DNA of 64,000 nt from positions 62,001 through 126,000 of the forward strand of contig JAFZPM010000014.1 in the NCBI GenBank assembly GCA_017550335.1. The letters run 5' to 3'. The notes under the pieces are model-generated. The model searched no databases, was not told the DNA's origin, and saw only the letters and a program-made list of their open reading frames with translations. Shown here piece after piece: positions 27,542 to 35,187 of the stretch (the stretch's first letter is position 1; the number at the start of each line of letters is the position of its first letter). This DNA comes from Paludibacteraceae bacterium (lineage in GTDB: Bacteria; Bacteroidota; Bacteroidia; Bacteroidales; Paludibacteraceae). Made by a program: the position numbers and the translations under genes.

Positions 27542-29266
27542 CTAATTAATCTGTACCAATCCACCCTTGATCACCGTATTACCACTGGCCGAAACCTCCG
27601 TCGAGGAGGTGCCCTGAGCGACCAACTGCGCATTGGCTTTAACATTCACATTCATTCCCTCTATGCTGATATCCTGTGATGCCTTGAGGGTCAGATTTTT
27701 TTTACTTTCTATGGTAATACCCTGATCGTTCATTACAATCGTATTGCCATTCTGGTCTTCCAATGATATGCCTTTCTCGTCATCACTGATCAGCAATTTG
27801 TTGCCTCCAGGCGTCTCCATCAACAATGACTTCTTTTCATCGTCAAACAGCAGTTGGATGTTCTCCCTGCTGAAGAATCCCTTCTGATGGTTCTCATCCG
27901 TGATTTCCAACGGCATAGGAGCCTGACTGCTATGGAGCATGCCTAGGATAACCGCATTATGGGGGTCGCCATCGACGAAACCCACGATCACCTCATCGTC
28001 TATCTCTGGCAGGAAGAAACTACCCCGCTTGTTTCCGGCGTCCAGGGTCGCCACCCTACACCAGAGTTTCATTTCGGAGGAATTCAACAACCGTACATAG
28101 ATACGGGACTCCCCAAAAGGGTCGTCCGCCAAAGACTCCACCTTCGCCAACAGCAAGCCATTCATCGCGGGGAGCGTGCCCATAGCCGGTTTAGGGGCGA
28201 TATCGTTGAAACGATCCACGTAGCAGGCATCATCAAAACCAACTTTCAAATGCGTCTCCCAGCTACCGAAACTAATGTCATGCAAAACAGAGGAGATCAG
28301 GACTTTCCCGTCGAATCCTTGTCCCACGCCACACAGGCGTATAATATCGCCAGGCAGCAACGGAGCATACCCCGCGATATTCAACTCTCCCGTCAAAAAG
28401 GCTAGATCGTTGCGCACCGACATCATATTCTGCTTTGCATCCATCTCCTGAGAGTTTTCCAGAGTGCCCATGGCGACGACATTCACATCATCACCATCCT
28501 CGTTTTCCTCGCTCTGACTGACATTGGCATTGGACGACTCACCTTCGGCATTCTCCTGACTAGTATAGTCGAACGCATTCCCTTTGTATACCCGATGTGC
28601 GTGCCTGCCGTCTATTTCCAGTTTGATGTCGTTGATATTATGGTCTCTGACGACATCCAGCGCCTGCTCCCGTTGGGTCAAATCGTTTTCCGCGATGGAC
28701 CTGACCACAATACCATCCGGGGTAGTGAAAACCTCCATTCCCTCCGCCTCGGCAATGATGTTGATGAAATCCCAGTCGCTATAATTACCCTGTATTTTCT
28801 TCTCAGACTGATTACCTGGCTTCTCCACATCCACATCTATGCCATATTCGCCACAGACCGATTGGATTACATCTTTCACCGTCTGGTCCTCGAAAGTGCG
28901 GGCCTTCTTTTCCGTCGTCATCTTTTCCGCCACATGTTTAGCCGTGATGGTGAGGCCTGCCCCCTTGGCGGTAATCGCTTTCTTTATGATAGTTCCCTTG
29001 AACACGGTCTCACTCGCCTCGCCATAACCCACCAGCACCTCTATCTCGGACCCGATTCCATATGCGTCCGCCGCAAGGGCAAACGGACCATCATCCGCAT
29101 CTTCGCCCTCGAATACGAGTTCCAACGTGGAAATCTTGTTGAACTCCGCTGTGGTATTGATGGATACGATGTATTGCTGGCACAACGCATCCTCCCCGTC
29201 CACAAGGACGTTAAAAGACACGGTCCCATTCAAGTCGACATACTCTATATCATTCGCATCAGCCAT
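27542..29266 (-). CDS. VgrG-like central spike protein (Cis8)
   Basis: A 574-residue spike hub combining T4 gp27-like and gp5-like parts. Residues about 1-340 form the hub; residues about 355-450 the OB-fold region, including LPAMNGLLLAKVESL, WCRVATLDAG and the typical LPEIDDEVIVGFVDGDPHNA; residues about 480-574 a regular triple-stranded beta-helix of short Asn/Ile/Val repeats (NTIVMNDQGITIESKKNLTL). There is no C-terminal effector extension. It is five bases from the adaptor gene upstream. The spike is pushed into the target membrane upon sheath contraction. Confidence 0.93.
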   Translation of the reverse strand: MADANDIEYVDLNGTVSFNVLVDGEDALCQQYIVSINTTAEFNKISTLELVFEGEDADDGPFALAADAYGIGSEIEVLVGYGEASETVFKGTIIKKAITAKGAGLTITAKHVAEKMTTEKKARTFEDQTVKDVIQSVCGEYGIDVDVEKPGNQSEKKIQGNYSDWDFINIIAEAEGMEVFTTPDGIVVRSIAENDLTQREQALDVVRDHNINDIKLEIDGRHAHRVYKGNAFDYTSQENAEGESSNANVSQSEENEDGDDVNVVAMGTLENSQEMDAKQNMMSVRNDLAFLTGELNIAGYAPLLPGDIIRLCGVGQGFDGKVLISSVLHDISFGSWETHLKVGFDDACYVDRFNDIAPKPAMGTLPAMNGLLLAKVESLADDPFGESRIYVRLLNSSEMKLWCRVATLDAGNKRGSFFLPEIDDEVIVGFVDGDPHNAVILGMLHSSQAPMPLEITDENHQKGFFSRENIQLLFDDEKKSLLMETPGGNKLLISDDEKGISLEDQNGNTIVMNDQGITIESKKNLTLKASQDISIEGMNVNVKANAQLVAQGTSSTEVSASGNTVIKGGLVQIN

Positions 29267-29271
29267 ATTCT

Positions 29272-29883
29272 TCAGATTGACAATTTGAACAATGTATCGA
29301 GAGCAGAATCAAACGCTTCAGCTAAGCCATCGAGAAAACTTGCGGGAGCACCACCCTTATCACCTGAATCACTCTCCTCATCCTTCTTCGGATCCTTGAC
29401 ACATGCGGATTGGAAACTGCACGTCACCTTCGCCCGCAAAGGTGTACCATCTGCGTTAAACAACGTATAATCAATCTTATACGAGGTAATCCTACAATCG
29501 AATATCTCATCACAATAGGTGATTCTAACGTAATTGGGTTTATATTCCTTTCCGGCATTTAGTTCCTTGAAAAACACCCTCGAGAGCTGGGACAACTGGT
29601 CTTTTACTGTCTTTTTCTCCTTGTTGGTAGGGACAACGCCCGTACCATCCAACATTAACGTGCAACTATAATCAATGGGGCTCATGTTGGAGAACCGACC
29701 AAGAGAGACACTTTTCGACTTGACAGACTCACTATTGTATGACGCCGACATGCTCACCGAGAATTGGTCGGGATTAATCATGACTTGGTACGTCTCAATT
29801 GGATCACCTGAAAAATCAATTGATCCATACGACTGAAACGTCATGAATTCCTTCTTCTCGCTACCAATGCCCAAAATATTCAT
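29272..29883 (-). CDS. eCIS tube-baseplate adaptor (Cis7/Afp7-like)
   Basis: A 203-residue protein resembling the N-terminal domain of Afp7-type proteins (contractile injection system tube protein family). Segments such as YQVMINPDQFSVSMSASYN, SPIDYSCTLMLDGTGVV and YVRITYCDEIFDCRITSYKI suggest the family; many relatives end in a LysM domain, which is not evident here. The C-terminus is instead an acidic linker plus a short helix. In particles this protein joins the inner tube to the spike hub. Its start overlaps the stop of the small DUF5908-like gene by four bases. Confidence 0.82.
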   Translation of the reverse strand: MNILGIGSEKKEFMTFQSYGSIDFSGDPIETYQVMINPDQFSVSMSASYNSESVKSKSVSLGRFSNMSPIDYSCTLMLDGTGVVPTNKEKKTVKDQLSQLSRVFFKELNAGKEYKPNYVRITYCDEIFDCRITSYKIDYTLFNADGTPLRAKVTCSFQSACVKDPKKDEESDSGDKGGAPASFLDGLAEAFDSALDTLFKLSI

Positions 29884-30047
29884 CTCTCCCTCCTTTTCTT
29901 AAATTCATCGTTATAGAACTCCTGCATCAAGGAACCGACGTAACGGCTACCCTTTGCGTTAGCGAACCGGTAGGAAGACGAGGTCCGCTTGGAACTCTTC
30001 TCCACGACGTTCGCCTTGATGGTCAATTCCCTTATCTTGATGGTCAT
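29880..30047 (-). CDS. Small DUF5908-like eCIS protein
   Basis: A 55-residue basic protein (MTIKIRELTIKANVVEK at the start, then SYRFANAKGSRYV and a Lys/Arg-rich end). A small protein starting with an I-x-I-x-x-L-x-I-K pattern is found in eCIS operons of this type and I believe corresponds to DUF5908. It lies between the second tube gene (2-base gap) and the adaptor gene (4-base overlap), so it is almost certainly translated with them. Its role is unknown; the location suggests a part at the tube-baseplate junction. Confidence 0.75.
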   Translation of the reverse strand: MTIKIRELTIKANVVEKSSKRTSSSYRFANAKGSRYVGSLMQEFYNDEFKKRRER

Positions 30048-30049
30048 AA

Positions 30050-30541
30050 TCAGAATATCCGTTTTGAATAGTTATACGCTAATTCGAGTGTCTCTATCAC
30101 CAATTCGCTCTTGTCGGCTCCGAACTGGCTCACATCCAACTTCACTGGATAGGCATTGTTGAACGACCATACCTTCACAGGGAGATGGTTCTCATTCAAC
30201 AGTGTGACCACCACGGTGCATGGGGAGAAATTGAAATTATAGATAGCTTCGTTCGCCCACATAATCAACATAGAAGGGGTCGTGGACAACGCCCTCTTCA
30301 GCACCAAGTTGCCATATTTCGGGGGCTGGGGCAGATGATACGTGAAACTATTATTACCACCTTCCGCCACATCCTCCGTCTGCAGTTCCGCCGAGATGCC
30401 GGAGACCTCCGAGAAGGCCATTCCGATGTTGCCGTCACCGTTAATCGCATTCTCCAACAAACCGCCCAACCCCAAGCCGACACTGAGGAAAACCACCTCG
30501 AAATGGAAGGCGGGAACATAACTATCCGCTTTGTGACTCAT
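30050..30541 (-). CDS. eCIS inner tube protein, second paralogue (Cis5-like)
   Basis: A 163-residue protein of the gp19/Hcp-like tube family. Conserved features include AFHFEVVF near the start, FSEVSGISAELQTEDVAEGG, GNLVLKRALS and the C-terminal LVIETLELAYN. It differs from the other tube protein in having a 16-residue insertion (VGLGLGGLLENAINGD) in the first strand region. In Afp-like particles one tube protein forms most rings and another caps the baseplate end; this copy is next to the adaptor and so probably forms the first ring. Confidence 0.9.
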   Translation of the reverse strand: MSHKADSYVPAFHFEVVFLSVGLGLGGLLENAINGDGNIGMAFSEVSGISAELQTEDVAEGGNNSFTYHLPQPPKYGNLVLKRALSTTPSMLIMWANEAIYNFNFSPCTVVVTLLNENHLPVKVWSFNNAYPVKLDVSQFGADKSELVIETLELAYNYSKRIF

Positions 30542-30612
30542 TACATAAAATCTGATGGTTTAACATGCAAGGGAGGTCGCCGCCAGAAGACGGCGACTCT
30601 CCCTTTGATATT

Positions 30613-31056
30613 CTAACCTCTGGTAACCGTGAAGCTCTCGTAGGCCAGTTCGACAGACTCGACCAACACTTGTCCGTCGGAAGCGTTCAAGGATCCTCCG
30701 TCATATTTGATCGGGAAAGCGTTCTTCAAGCTCCAAGTCACAACCGGCTCGTGGGTCTCGTTCAGCAGGGAGATGGTGATGTCCCTGCGCTCCACCGTGT
30801 TGTTGGCGATGGTGTTGAACCACTCGTAGAAACCGTTGTCGGTCGCCATCGAACCACGCTTCAAGGTCACATTGTCGTACTTCTTGAGCCCAGGCATCTT
30901 GAAGGTGGTGTACTCCTTGTTGGCTCCCTCACGATACTCGATCGGTGTGGTGGAGACACTCAAGCCCGATACCTCGGAGAAACTTACATTTTCGTCATCG
31001 TCGCTCCACTTCACCGTGAAATGGAAACCTGTTAATGGATAATTATTTGTAGCCAT
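30613..31056 (-). CDS. eCIS inner tube protein, main (Cis1-like)
   Basis: A 147-residue gp19-type tube protein. GFHFTVKWSDDDENVSFSEV, LKKYDNVTLKRGSM, ISLLNETHEPVVTWSLKNAF and the C-terminal VLVESVELAYESF match the family. It follows the sheath gene by 43 bases. The usual role is to form the stacked hexameric rings of the rigid inner tube through which cargo passes. Confidence 0.93.
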   Translation of the reverse strand: MATNNYPLTGFHFTVKWSDDDENVSFSEVSGLSVSTTPIEYREGANKEYTTFKMPGLKKYDNVTLKRGSMATDNGFYEWFNTIANNTVERRDITISLLNETHEPVVTWSLKNAFPIKYDGGSLNASDGQVLVESVELAYESFTVTRG

Positions 31057-31099
31057 TTGATTATTCAGTTATTATATTAATAAATTGATGGACAACTCC

Positions 31100-32521
31100 T
31101 TAAGCCTCCTGCAACTTATGGGAGAACTTCAGGATGATAAACTCGGCAGGACGAACAGCAGCCAGACCGATCTCGACGATCATCCTACCCTCCAGGATAT
31201 CCTGCGCCGTCATGGTCTCGTCCAAGCCCACGCGCACGTAGAATGCCTTGTCAGGAGTGGAGCCAGCCAATGCGCCGTCACGCCACAGATTGGAGAGGAA
31301 GTTCTCGATTTGGCAACGGACCTTCACCCACGTGTTGGCGTCGTTCGGTTGGAACACAGCCCAGCTGGTCGACTTCTGCACGCTCTCCTCGATGTAGTTG
31401 AAGAGACGGCGAACCGGCACGTAACGCCACTCGTTGCTGTTGCCGTCGAGTGTGCGGGCACCCCAGACGATGATACCCTTGCCCGAGAAGCTGCGGATGG
31501 CATTGATAGACTTACCCGCATTGGGATCCACATTCATATTCTCCTGGTCCGCATCGGATAGCTGCTCCACCACATTGGAGACACCAGAGAGACTCACATT
31601 GGCCGGAGCTTGCCATACACCCTTGTTGGCATCCGTCGTGGCATAGATACCCGCAATGGCCGCACTTGGAGGGATGACTTGGGCCTTAGCTTGGTATTGG
31701 GCCAGTTTCCCTGCATATTCCGGGATTTGCGAGATGATGGCTTTGGCAATAATTTCCTTTTCCTCAGGAATCGCAGAGCTATTATATTGTGCATACGCTG
31801 AATTCGCTTGCACAAGAGCACCTATTCCCGTATCATTACACATCTCATCAAATCCGATTTCCTTCGTATAAGTAGTCTTCAGATACGGATAGTAGGCGGC
31901 ACCATAGCTGAGGTTAGATGTCCCCACCGCACTTCTAAACTCACTTAATGTTTTACCTAATTTGTCGTTCGGATCCTCGACATCCTTCACATCAAGGATG
32001 GCAAAGCGGTCACCCATCTTTCCACAGTGGTTCAAAGCTGCTTTATGCACTTCACCCAGGGCATCTTTACCCAGCACCAAAGCCGCATCAGGGAACAATA
32101 CCAAGGTCACCTCATCCACTTTCTCCAGTTCAGAGACTAATTCATTTTTTGAGCCTAGATACGTTTCCGCAGTAGGACTTGCTACATTGTCCTTCCCGGA
32201 AGATGCATCTTGATCGTATGAGCCAACCGAACACACATAACATGTACCGCCTCCATTGTCGTAGAAGAGCCTCATGCTGTCGTACATGACAAACTCATTG
32301 TTCTTCAGCTTATCTCCCTCAATCTTCAGCGTTGGTGCACCACCAAACTTGGCTTCATAATCGACCATGCTGGTCACCTTGACGGGCTTGCCTTTTTGAT
32401 TACTCGGACACTTAGCTGTAAATCCGATGAAAGCGGGGATCGCAGTGGCTACGCCAGCCACTGACGGTGGGAACTTGGAGATTTCCTCCACATAGACTCC
32501 CGGTGTTTTGTACTCTGCCAT
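31100..32521 (-). CDS. eCIS contractile sheath protein (Cis2-like)
   Basis: A 473-residue tail sheath protein. MAEYKTPGVYVEEISKFPPS is the typical start, AIPAFIGFTAK follows, and the C-terminal half has WGARTLDG, YVPVRRLFNYIEESVQKST and FVRVGLDETMT-like VRVGLDETMTAQDILEGR, all strongly conserved. Sheath subunits form the outer cylinder that contracts and drives the tube outward. Only one sheath gene is found, whereas Afp-type systems have three. Confidence 0.96.
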   Translation of the reverse strand: MAEYKTPGVYVEEISKFPPSVAGVATAIPAFIGFTAKCPSNQKGKPVKVTSMVDYEAKFGGAPTLKIEGDKLKNNEFVMYDSMRLFYDNGGGTCYVCSVGSYDQDASSGKDNVASPTAETYLGSKNELVSELEKVDEVTLVLFPDAALVLGKDALGEVHKAALNHCGKMGDRFAILDVKDVEDPNDKLGKTLSEFRSAVGTSNLSYGAAYYPYLKTTYTKEIGFDEMCNDTGIGALVQANSAYAQYNSSAIPEEKEIIAKAIISQIPEYAGKLAQYQAKAQVIPPSAAIAGIYATTDANKGVWQAPANVSLSGVSNVVEQLSDADQENMNVDPNAGKSINAIRSFSGKGIIVWGARTLDGNSNEWRYVPVRRLFNYIEESVQKSTSWAVFQPNDANTWVKVRCQIENFLSNLWRDGALAGSTPDKAFYVRVGLDETMTAQDILEGRMIVEIGLAAVRPAEFIILKFSHKLQEA

Positions 32522-32561
32522 AAATCTTCTTTAAATTATTATTAATTAAACAGTTAATTTA

Positions 32562-33524
32562 TCATATCTCTTTTTTCAGTTCGATATCCGTCAGGGCGAT
32601 TCGGAGTGCCTCCTTCTCTACATCCGTGCGTTTTGAAGGGTCTTTTGCCCGTATAGCCTTCAAGGCTTCGATCAGGCACTCCCACTGGATCTTCTTGATG
32701 GAAGCCACCCGATCATTGTACTCCTCCCGACCGACATCGTCGGCATTCCACGGTTCCTCCTTCTTCCACTGCTCCAATTGAGCTTTCCTACGTTCCCAGA
32801 AGAACGGATACTCTTTGATATCCGGATGATTCTCCAGCAGGTCGACGGGGTTCGCATACATTTCGACCATCTTCTGGCGGAGCAGTGCCTTTTCCGCCTC
32901 CGTCAATTCGCCGCCCGCATGGAGTTTAGCCAAGGCGGACGACCACGGACCGGAGTCCCTCGTAAGGAAGATGTCCTTCACCGGAACGACCTTCTCCGTG
33001 CTTTCCGCAGCCGCAATGGTCACCATCCGCACCTTATAGACCACCGACGGCACCATCTTGCCGCCTAATGTCTGCCACATGCTGTTATGCTGTTCGGAGG
33101 TAAGGGACTGGAGTTCCACCTGCAGACTGTTCGCGGAGATCTCGTTGGAAGCGTCTTCATAATTGATATTATTCATCCAATAGATGACATCGGAGATCTG
33201 CGCCAGAGCCGTATCGTACTTCTGCGCATGGGATGTGATCAGCACATAGAGGTTAAGGCAAACGTCGGGGTTCACATTCTTGGAGACCACCTTCTTCTTA
33301 CCGTCCCGCTCATCCACCGCATAGCGGAAAGGACTCTGTTGTTTACGGGAAGTCTCTTCCTCGATGCGGAGGAGGGTGATCACAATGTCCTCTCCCTCCC
33401 CTTGTCCTTCCTTCTCAATGGGGGCAAGGACTATTTTTTCCTTATCCACAAACACTGTTCTTGCTCTTTCTGGAGAGAAACAGTCTTCAAGATATTCTTT
33501 TATGTGAGTTAATGTCGAATACAT
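32562..33524 (-). CDS. eCIS tail terminator/cap protein (Cis16-like, DUF4255)
   Basis: A 320-residue protein. The N-terminal half, with VVITLLRIEEETSRK, PDVCLNLYVLITSHAQKYDT and QISDVIYWMNNINYE, fits the Pvc16/DUF4255 family, which ends the tube and sheath at the distal end in known eCIS particles. The C-terminal 120 residues are Lys/Glu-rich helices of unclear purpose, ending DIELKKEI. It is the first gene of the minus-strand operon and sits 41 bases before the sheath gene. Confidence 0.88.
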   Translation of the reverse strand: MYSTLTHIKEYLEDCFSPERARTVFVDKEKIVLAPIEKEGQGEGEDIVITLLRIEEETSRKQQSPFRYAVDERDGKKKVVSKNVNPDVCLNLYVLITSHAQKYDTALAQISDVIYWMNNINYEDASNEISANSLQVELQSLTSEQHNSMWQTLGGKMVPSVVYKVRMVTIAAAESTEKVVPVKDIFLTRDSGPWSSALAKLHAGGELTEAEKALLRQKMVEMYANPVDLLENHPDIKEYPFFWERRKAQLEQWKKEEPWNADDVGREEYNDRVASIKKIQWECLIEALKAIRAKDPSKRTDVEKEALRIALTDIELKKEI

Positions 33525-33850
33525 AGAAACTATTATTAACTACGAATCTTTTGAATCACACCATCATATGTGATATATAATTTAATCTCAGCATAGTTAT
33601 CCTACTTATACATTTTCCACTAGAATTATTATATATGCACAAAAAGGATCACTTTGCCCCCCATCATACATAATATGGAGAAATCAAGAATTAAATATGC
33701 TCACATTTATTAAAACAATAGCATGACACAGAACTATAAACATAATATTACACATTTCCTTAACTGACACCTAAACACATTTAGGAATTCAATAGAATAG
33801 ACAGAAATAGAAATAAAATCACATCCACTCGAATCTAAGCGAGGAAGAAT
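33525..33850 (-). promoter_or_regulatory. Leader region of the eCIS operon
   Basis: These 326 bases hold no convincing gene and are AT-rich. ATCACA (33555-33560) and TGTGAT (33569-33574) form a small inverted repeat 30 to 50 bases upstream of the cap gene start. I did not find a clear TAnnTTTG element for the operon, so its promoter may use another sigma factor or an activator; this is an inference from absence. Confidence 0.4.
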
Positions 33851-34846
33851 TTATATCTCCCAAAAGAAAGCACGCTTTTTATCACCAACCCAAAAATCAT
33901 TTCTTATACAATCTACCCCATTCCATAGAGTAACATGATACTTATCTATCAAAAGGACACCTTTTTTATTACTTATTTTTTTCCTAATCTCCCCTTTAAG
34001 GTCTGTTTTCGAATAAATGGTTTCAGTCGGTTTTTTCAGATTAGTCGTTAACCATTTTTTCATACTCGAAACATTTAAAATCACATGTAACCGTTTTTTT
34101 ATATTATACCTTTCTTTTAAAGTCGCATATAATTGCGAGTCTGTTCCAATAGGCCAACCGCCCATCATCTTTTCTCCCGACAACAACATTGCCACTGAAA
34201 CTCTTGTAGCACACGTGTCTTTCCATTCCTCTTTTTCGAAGTTTGGTCCAAAAACATATTTAAATAAATTTGAAGCAGACGGCTCCATAGGGTAATTATT
34301 CGCCAAATCATCCCATTTCGGTTTTCTTCCCACCTTTCCCCCACCTTGCGCGACATGCGCCAACTCATGCGCCACCAATCTTTGGCCCTCAGAGGTTTCA
34401 GGGGCGTATTGCCCTTGATTGAAGTAGATATCATTACCATGCGTGAAGGCCTTGGCATGGATACTGTCGCTTAAGCCTGCCGCCTCGCCATCGGTATGCA
34501 GGCGCACCTGCGAGAAGTCACGGTCGAAGCCTCTCTCCATCATGCCCCGCAAGCCGTCGGGCATCGCCTGTCCGCCACCCTGCAACTGGTTCAACTGGCT
34601 CTCCATCTGCGAAGAGACCGCCATGCCTCCACCGGCACCACCGCCTGAAAACTTACGGAACACCTTGCCACTCATCACATCATGAGCAGCCGCATCGGCT
34701 TCCCGCTCGTCGGCGTCACCCGGCTCGGTCATCTCCAACTTGGGATGCACAACCGTGCGGGAGGGATAAGTCACTGAATTATTATCACTTTTTTTAGACG
34801 AGTGATGACTATTTCCAGCATCACGTGAACTTACATTAATAAACAT
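33851..34846 (-). CDS. DUF4157-Tae4-like amidase fusion, probable eCIS effector
   Basis: A 331-residue, two-domain protein. Residues about 40-172 form a DUF4157 domain with MMERGFDRDFSQVRLHTDGE, NDIYFNQGQYAPETSEGQ and the zinc-type motif HELAH (His160, Glu161, His164). Residues about 177-331 resemble type VI amidase effector Tae4: DTCATRVSVAML with probable catalytic Cys212 and YHVTLWNG with probable catalytic His304. Tae4 enzymes cleave the gamma-D-glutamyl-diaminopimelate bond of peptidoglycan. No signal peptide is seen. DUF4157 proteins are often linked to eCIS loci, so it probably is a tube-loaded payload. The amidase half is visibly more AT-rich than the DUF4157 half. No immunity gene was recognised beside it. 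The gene has its own promoter. Function is inferred from motifs, not tested. Confidence 0.82.
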   Translation of the reverse strand: MFINVSSRDAGNSHHSSKKSDNNSVTYPSRTVVHPKLEMTEPGDADEREADAAAHDVMSGKVFRKFSGGGAGGGMAVSSQMESQLNQLQGGGQAMPDGLRGMMERGFDRDFSQVRLHTDGEAAGLSDSIHAKAFTHGNDIYFNQGQYAPETSEGQRLVAHELAHVAQGGGKVGRKPKWDDLANNYPMEPSASNLFKYVFGPNFEKEEWKDTCATRVSVAMLLSGEKMMGGWPIGTDSQLYATLKERYNIKKRLHVILNVSSMKKWLTTNLKKPTETIYSKTDLKGEIRKKISNKKGVLLIDKYHVTLWNGVDCIRNDFWVGDKKRAFFWEI

Positions 34847-35187
34847 AGCATTCTTTTGTTTGGAAATATTTACACATCAACAATAAATAAGATATCAAGT
34901 CACATCATATCATCAGTCAATTCAAATATATGGCAAAATATTTAAACAACAAAGCATTTATCTATGTTTTTTACATTTTATTATTTGATAATAATCACAA
35001 ACAGACCACCAACAACTTATATACTAATCACTTATGATAAAATAATTCCATATACTTTTTTATCTCGAATACATACATTATTTTAAACGTTAACAATTTT
35101 AATTCACATTAACATCAACTTACATACTATTTTTTTATATATTAGCAGAAATTCAATTGACTAAAACAAACAAAACATCCTCCCTTA
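34847..35187. promoter_or_regulatory. Divergent AT-rich control region of the eCIS
   Basis: This 341-base region separates the effector gene (minus) from the tape-measure/ATPase pair (plus). It holds the effector promoter (separate entry) and no convincing reading frame. I see no clear TAnnTTTG element on the plus strand for the tape-measure gene. The region is strikingly poor in G and C, including several runs of A and T, suggesting curvature or a binding site for a nucleoid protein. Confidence 0.5.
34923..34953 (-). promoter_or_regulatory. Near-consensus promoter of the effector gene
   Basis: On the minus strand TTTG (34953-34950) is followed after 19 bases by TATATTTG (34930-34923), a full match to the Bacteroidetes -33/-7 consensus. 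It lies 77 bases upstream of the effector start. This shows that the effector can be transcribed apart from the structural operon. Confidence 0.78.

Noticed and set aside
33555..33574. ATCACA-N8-TGTGAT as a CRP-type site
   Set aside because: The half sites are in the opposite order to the classical TGTGA-N6-TCACA arrangement, and Bacteroidetes do not have a standard CRP system of that type.
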